A stretch of DNA of 64,000 nucleotides from NCBI GenBank assembly GCA_950022295.1, contig OX465598.1, positions 303,564,001 to 303,628,000 on the forward strand, given 5' to 3'. The translations under genes were made by a program, and so were the position numbers. Each line of letters opens with the position of its first letter. Position 1 is the stretch's first letter. Origin of the DNA: Bromus sterilis. Taxonomy: Eukaryota; Streptophyta; Magnoliopsida; Poales; Poaceae. Below are positions 58,533 to 64,000 of this stretch, in pieces. The notes below the pieces were generated by a model. It was not told where the DNA came from. It did no database searches and saw only the letters and a list, made by a program, of their open reading frames with translations.

Positions 58533-61500
58533 TGTAAGGCCCGATATGCGGTACTATTTCAGATTCGGACGTTTCCGCCCGAACCCGAGGACGAAGCACA
58601 TATCGGACCCACCGCGACATATGACAAAGCCATATGCCCCGGATTTCCAACATGATATCACAACATTACAGATACAAGGATACAACATCTCATACAATCG
58701 GCATACAACTGCCTCAAATATAATACAACAGCGGAAGATACATGTCTGAGTACAGACTACAAGCAAATGCCTACTGGCAAAGAGAAAAGCATCGATCCCA
58801 TAACCACACGGGTCCAGGCCCTCCGCCGGGATCCGCCTAACTAGTCGTCGTCGAGTCTCCACGTGAAACATCGATCACCATACCTGTTGTCGATCAGAAC
58901 CCTGAAAAGAGTTTGGGGGTAGTATCATGAGTACAGAGGTACTCAGCATCCAACTGTAGTGGTCATTTGACCCAGCAAGGACTTCATCACTCGTCATTCT
59001 AGGACAACTAGTAGTTTACGGTAAGGAAGGGGTAAGTGGTGAGGTTGCTGCCGCACTAGCATTTATGAAGTGGCTAACGATCTAGAGAGTAAGATAAGAA
59101 GCCAAGCATTCGATGAGGAATCGCCTCCAACAAGTCTTGCTATCCACCTACATACGCAAACATAACACATATCCTATCCTTGTCCTCCTCTTCGCATCCT
59201 GACGAAGAAGAAGCAGTCAAGGCACACACACGTTGATCAAGTTATAATAAGATTATCTCAGTTTTTGTTGTCTATGAACAAGGAGTAGGTCTCAAGTCGT
59301 CCATAACCGTGGACACGGCTTCTCGAAAAGATTTAACCCTGCAGGGGTGTACCAACTGCCCATTACGAGGCTCCGCACGCACGCCCATCACTCTCAGTTG
59401 CTACCCATCACAGGCAACCATTTTATGATTTAGTTCCAAGAGATCCGAAACGACAGGTCCCTCTAACTAACAACGAACAAATCCGGGTGGCCCCCGGTGA
59501 GTCGACATCCATCTCAGGAGCCGGCCGCTCTCTCGATCTGGTCTCTACCGTCTGTCGCAGGTTTGGATACCCGGTTCATCACACATTGGGATAACCGGGT
59601 CCTCAGCCGGACAAAGTGGGCCAGCCAAGAAACTATGTCCTCCTGGCCCTGGTTGTTTTAAATAATATCTGCCAGGAGCGACCCAACAGACACACACACG
59701 TTTTCAAATGGTAAATCAGCTTGGGCCACCACTAGAAATGTTTGAAGCAAGGTAGGTAAGAGAAGGGGACCCCATAAAATCCCACACGCGGTTAGGCACG
59801 CTCAGTCTTAAAACCAATACCCGGAACTCGGGGCCTAGGTGACTCGAATGGAACAAAGCGTCGGGGCGGGATAGCCTAGACCTTCCATCCCTCGTCGAAT
59901 ATAGTCAACATTATAACAATAATAATCATATCATCAACAATAATATAATAATAATGTGATATCCCAACCCAAGGAGTAACAGGGTAACATCGTAGCATCC
60001 TAAGCATGCATACTAAGCAGGGGCTGAGCAACGAGCAAATAGTAACATAGCAGTACAAGGTTTGCTGGGAAGGGACATGGCTGTATCGGTTTGAAAGAGG
60101 CTGTAAACATGTGGTAGGATCAAACATCGAACCTAACCTAGACTAGCATGCAAACCGCTGGTTGAAATAGAATGGATCATAAGTAATGCAAGTCCTTGCC
60201 TGTTGATAAGTCGGGTTCCGAAGGTGTAGTCGATCGCAAGCTCGCATCGTCTCCGAGAGGTACCCGCGGGAGCACACAAGAAGTAAACACTGGAAAGCAA
60301 TCAACGGTGCACCACTATTACTACGGAGCAATACAAGAGTAAGCATCAACAAGAAGCAACACGAGACATCGCACCTACCGTCGAGAGCGGTTACTAACGA
60401 TTTAAGTGGAGTACTCGTCACACACGACGATACCGCACGTTTACGGTGGTTCAAGTTATTTAGCTACAGGTGATCAAACAACGGTTGTTAACATGGCAAC
60501 TCAAGCAAGCATGGCATAGCACACAAACATGGCAAGAGGTGAAGCACAAAGTAAATTATCTATGCTAGACAATTTAAGTGAGGCACAACCTAAACATGGC
60601 ATAACACTAAGTGTCGGACGATGATTTAAAGATTTGGTACTGTTCTGTCCTAAACCATAGTTTATCTTGGTTAACAACAGCAAACAAAAGCATAAACACA
60701 AAGAACACGAAAAACTAATCAAGTTACATATAAAGAACACCCCAAACGGAGTTACGGTTAAAAAGATACAAGCAAAACAATTTATGCGCTCATGCTGTAT
60801 AAACAGGGGTAAATCTATATGCAAAAGTGCAGCAACATGACATAGCAATACATGGGATGAAAGTAGACATGATTCTTAACAATATGCAACTGGAATCACT
60901 CAATTCCGATGAACGGTTGCGAAACAATCGTCATCCGAAGTTGCAACAAAATAACAGTTTCAGCAATAGCAGCACAATAACAGGAAAAGTAGCAGTTTAA
61001 CGGCCTGGTGCCCTGTTCAGCACACAATAACACAATCAAGATGAGCTCAAAACAGAAAGCTCACAAAAGATGAATTAAAGTACACGCAATTCTAAGCAAT
61101 TCGTCTTTTGGGCGCAACGCGATCCGAGCTACGGTTTAACGGGAAATCGCAGCACAAAACAGCATCAGCAGCAAAAAAAAATAAAGACTTAGCAGAAATT
61201 GAGGTGCTGGAATAATAATAATAAAAAGAGAACAGAAAAAAAAAGGTCGGGCTCCCACCCAACGGGCCGGCCCAGCTCGGCTAGAGAGGTCGGCTCGGCT
61301 CGGCTTGGCAGGCCGGCTGGAGTGGGCCGTGGGGGCGCCGGGCTGAGGGCGCTGGGCCGCTGGGCGCGCCGGCCCAGCTGGCTGCGGTCTTTTTATAGGG
61401 CAGGCTAGGTGGCAGGATGACGAAAATACCCCCGATGACCTCCGGTACCCCTCTCGCGCGTCCGGCGATCGCGGTCGTGACCGCCGGAGGTGCATACGGA

Positions 61501-61874
61501 CTCCGATTCCGACGAAATCTCGAACCACGCGCTCAGCGCGTCGAGCCCGTCGATCGTACCTCACTGCGGTGACATTCTGACAACATTTTTCGGCGCCCCG
61601 TAAAAATAACCCGTTTAATTATTAAACGGGGTTTTTCGTTCCGGTGGCGATGGCTGGACTTGTGCCGGTTGTGACGGTGCTCGGGTGAAACCCGGTGTCG
61701 CAAAGGTCGAGCGTCAGGGTGGCAAGGGTCGGTCTCCGTCCGATACGAGATAAGAGGGGGAAAATAATCGCCGATCGATAAATCGGGGATGCAAACACCG
61801 CAAACAAATCAGACAATCAAACAATTCACACCGAAAACAAAATTTTTAATTTTTGTGAAATCTGGGCTGTTACA
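58533..61874 (-). repeat. Solo LTR of the element D family
   Basis: On the minus strand this runs from TGTAACAGCCC (61874) to GGGCCTTACA (58533) and follows the D LTR throughout, including its first half. It is 3342 bp, shorter through internal deletions. GTCCT flanks it exactly on both sides (58528-58532 and 61875-61879). With no interior and no second LTR it arose by recombination between the LTRs of a full element. Confidence 0.92.
61390..61397 (-). promoter_or_regulatory. TATA-like box of the solo LTR
   Basis: On the minus strand this reads TATAAAAA, followed by GACC as in the D LTR promoter. It points away from the host gene. Confidence 0.5.
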
Positions 61875-61967
61875 GTCCTACTTCGACAGGGGAGCGATGA
61901 CAGCATCACGACAATGTCTCATTTGGCGGCAATAGTGCTCATTTTATTTTTGTGATGAACATTTATA

Positions 61968-62331
61968 CTTTCTCCGACTTATAATAAGTATCGCTCATTC
62001 AATATTAAGCTAGTACAAATTTTATACTAAGGGCTCTTCCAATGCATTGTTTCTTAGCACAATATCATAGGAGCAATAAAATTTTAAGATACAACTACCA
62101 TAATGCATTGTTTCTTAGAGGTTGTATCTTATTTAATGAGTTTAGCTTCATGCATACATGTGATTGATCTATTTATGCTTTTTGCATATGGCCACGTGTA
62201 AGGGTTGTATCTTAGCTAAGATACAACCTTCATCTCTTTATTTATTAAATATTATGTCACATAAGCGAAATGCCTATGATTACGTGCTAAGATACTAGCA
62301 TTAGAAGAGCAAAATTTATTATGGATCGGAG
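61968..62331. mobile_element. Stowaway-like MITE, carrying another MITE
   Basis: The left end CTTTCTCCGACTTATAATAAG and the right end, read in reverse as CTCCGATCCATAATAAAT, match as diverged terminal repeats. They are flanked by TA (61966-61967 and 62332-62333), the Stowaway target. Without the inner element the MITE would be only about 85 bp. Confidence 0.65.
62031..62310. mobile_element. Inner MITE with GCTCTTC-type terminal repeats
   Basis: About 27-bp terminal inverted repeats (GGGCTCTTCCAATGC at the left, GCTCTTCTAATGC in reverse at the right, both continuing to CTTAGCAC) enclose 280 bp. A perfect 26-bp palindrome lies at 62203-62228. The target duplication is unclear, so the superfamily is open (Harbinger or Mutator-like). 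Confidence 0.7.
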
Positions 62332-62595
62332 TATATTTGAATCCTTTCCAAAAGAAAGTTTGTTCGGGAGTTGATAGTTGAAAAAAAATCATTCTTCAAA
62401 GCAAATTGGTAGAAAGCCCACAGAATTTCATAATAAGTGCCGCTCGCTCTTTGCAGGTATCACATTATGGCCCGACTACCCCTCAATAAAAAACATGATG
62501 GCCCGACTTCAGGTGAAATCACATGGCCTGCTAAAAAAGGTCCATATCATCACCTGCCTTCCTTCTCCTTACTAACGGCCCATCTCGTACCTCTT
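62332..62595. other. Upstream region of the SEC-C-type gene
   Basis: These 264 bp between the MITEs and the C run probably hold the core promoter and start of transcription. I see no clear TATA box. Confidence 0.4.
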
Positions 62596-62623
62596 CCCCC
62601 CCCCCCCCCCCCCCCCCCCCCCC
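62596..62623 (+). repeat. Run of 28 cytosines in the 5' leader
   Basis: An uninterrupted C28 run lies 88 bp upstream of the start codon. Length may be unreliable in sequencing. Confidence 0.9.
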
Positions 62624-62711
62624 GGGAGCCGCCGTAAACCCCACCGAGGAACCCACCACACCTCGCCGTCGGCGGCTCACCGGAGGACCGAGAGCCCTGC
62701 TACTTCCACCC

Positions 62712-63855
62712 ATGGCTTCCCGCCGCGTGCTCCACCTCCTAACGGCATCTCGAGGCATATCCTCAACCCCACATCTGGCTTCCCTCGGGTGGATCAATAA
62801 GATCAAGTCCACCTTCACCGGCAAGAAGCCCGAAGATTCACCCTTCCCCCCCGCTGACTCCTTCACTCTCACCAGTAAGCAGTCTTCCGAGTATTTCAAT
62901 TCCAAGCTCTGGGTACAGTGGGTGGTCTGATTCGGGTCTCCGGGTTTGCAGAGTTCGCGGATTCGATGGAGATGGCCAGGAAGGTGGGGACTTTCAAGAA
63001 CTTCGTGTCGGGGAGATGCGGCGAAGCCACCGTCGCAGCTGCCTTCGAGAAGCACTCCGCCGTTCTCCGCTACCTCGCTACCATCGACCCAGCCGGCGAG
63101 GTATACAATGAATCGTACATCGTGCTTTGGGTAGCGGGGCGTCAGGTGGTGGTTGGTTCATTGTATGTGCTGCTCTTTTGTTCTGCAGAAGCTCAAAAAC
63201 AGTGACAAAATTAGTGCCACCAAGAATTGCAATTGCACAATTGCTGATGTGGAGCACATACTGGCCAAGTACACATGGGCTAAAGATGCACAGAAGAAGA
63301 TTGAATTGCTCCAAAAAGAAGGAAAGCCAATTCCAAAGTCATTTAGTGAGGTAACTCCGGTTAATACAATACTAGCTGTCCGATGGAGGTGTTAATTCTT
63401 TTGTTTCACTAGTCATTGAATCAAAAGAACGAAACATAGGGGGGGGGGGGGGGGGGGGGGGATAGGAACCAGGAATATGTTAAGCATTCTTTTAAATATA
63501 AATGTAAGAGGGTCTGCTTAAGATAATGAAAATTGGTAGTCCAGTTTAGCCATCATAATGCAAATGATCCAATATTGAACATCTTACTTGACTATTACCT
63601 GAATTTGTCAAAATATAAACTAGGTCAACTCAGGATATGATTTGGTTCCTTTGCTCATGTTTGAAGAAACATTTATATGATGATGTTTGATGTCCCTGAT
63701 TTTATCTTATGAATTGTCTGAATTGTATCTCCCTTCTAGGTGCAAAAGCTAATGGGCAATACACCCTTGGACGTTGGAAGATCTAATCTGGAAAAGAGTG
63801 GTCAGATAAGCAGGAATGCTCTCTGTCCATGCGGTTCTAAGAAACGATATAAAAG
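62712..63855 (+). CDS. SEC-C-motif protein, probably organelle-targeted, first four exons (gene continues beyond window)
   Basis: The exons are 62712-62874, 62952-63100, 63189-63350 and 63740-63855. All introns (77, 88 and 389 bp, and a fourth that is open or ends just before the window edge) have GT and AG ends, and the joined phase is consistent. The first 196 residues begin MASRRVLHLLTASRG, rich in Arg, Ser and hydrophobic residues with no acids, which suggests a mitochondrial or plastid presequence. The middle is a mixed helical region (KFADSMEMARKVGTFKNF, DVEHILAKYTWAKDAQKKIELL). Exon 4 ends in NALCPCGSKKRYKR, the first half of a SEC-C zinc motif (CPCG then K/R-rich). A possible fifth exon after CTACAG at 63986 would supply a Cys-Cys pair. 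I do not recognise the exact family or its function. It is the only host gene in the window. Confidence 0.85.
63439..63461 (+). repeat. Run of 23 guanines in intron 3
   Basis: An uninterrupted G23 run lies about 88 bp into intron 3. In the transcript it could form G-quadruplexes. As with the C run, assembly error in length is possible. Confidence 0.9.
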
Positions 63856-64000
63856 GTATGATTCTTCCATCCCCGATACTGTTTTATTAATGATTTTCTG
63901 TTGCTGCTTATTGGTGTCGTGTTTCCTTCAGAAATCAGATTGCTGCAAATTACATGTGCAACATCTTTTTGATGTACAACCTACAGAGAATATTGTTGTA
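63856..64000 (+). other. Intron 4 and possible start of exon 5
   Basis: A GTATGA donor at 63856 follows exon 4. Candidate acceptors are the AG ending at 63931 (TTTCCTTCAG) and the one ending at 63986 (CAACCTACAG). The second gives an exon whose first codons read R-E-Y-C-C and could complete a Cys pair, so I prefer it weakly. Confidence 0.4.

Noticed and set aside
58381..58749. 122-codon ORF at the solo LTR edge
   Set aside because: It runs from unassigned DNA into the antisense strand of the LTR, so it cannot be an ancestral gene.
62596..62623. Telomere-like or centromere-like tract
   Set aside because: It is a pure C homopolymer with no (TTTAGGG) or satellite unit nearby.

Overview
The window is grass nuclear DNA, most likely from a Triticeae species (wheat, Aegilops or barley type). 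The evidence is the repeat content: a BARE/Angela-like Copia LTR (TGTTGG...CCCTAGAGGCAA...CCCCAACA), several Athila-like Gypsy LTRs that start TGATACGTC, a Tekay-type chromovirus, Stowaway-like MITEs, and one intron-containing plant gene at the right edge. About 61 kb of the 64 kb is nested LTR retrotransposons. I see no bacterial, organellar or rRNA genes and no CRISPR array. The species call is inference from repeat families.

Left block (1-17305). The 3' half of a decayed Copia element runs from base 1 to its 3' LTR (15486-17305). It is split by a complete Tekay-like chromovirus (3746-15002) with a perfect TGCTG target duplication, two 2.8-kb LTRs, an iMet primer site, an extra 230-residue ORF, and a gag-pol frame broken by one TAG codon.

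Second block (17306-26885). Two truncated Athila-like copies of one family face each other. A plus-strand copy (17306-21765) has lost the last bases of its LTR. A minus-strand copy (26885 down to 21941) has a 5' LTR, primer site and decayed gag-protease but no 3' end. A 175-bp filler of unknown origin lies between them.

Third block (26886-57539). A Copia element with a 126-bp LTR is split inside its reverse transcriptase/RNase H region by element C (30529-56763). Element C has 4.2-kb LTRs and a 0.86-kb internal region without protein genes. Its 3' LTR is in turn split by a gag-protease-only Athila-like element F (37349-45688) and by element D (47297-55979), which has 4.0-kb LTRs and a 0.6-kb non-coding interior. 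Removing F and D restores a 4150-bp LTR that matches the intact 4193-bp partner. The most interesting signal is in the element C LTR: three tRNA-like modules in a row, each with Pol III A-box and B-box matches spaced 44, 44 and 43 bp as in a real tRNA gene, all recognisable in both LTRs. Elements C and D share the 3' half of their LTRs but have unrelated 5' halves.

Right edge (57540-64000). Unassigned flanking DNA carries a D-type solo LTR (58533-61874, minus strand, perfect GTCCT duplication) and a pair of nested MITEs. Next comes the start of a host gene (62712 onward, at least four exons) for a protein with a probable organelle-targeting N-terminus and a SEC-C-like zinc motif. It has a 28-base C run in the 5' leader and a 23-base G run in intron 3.
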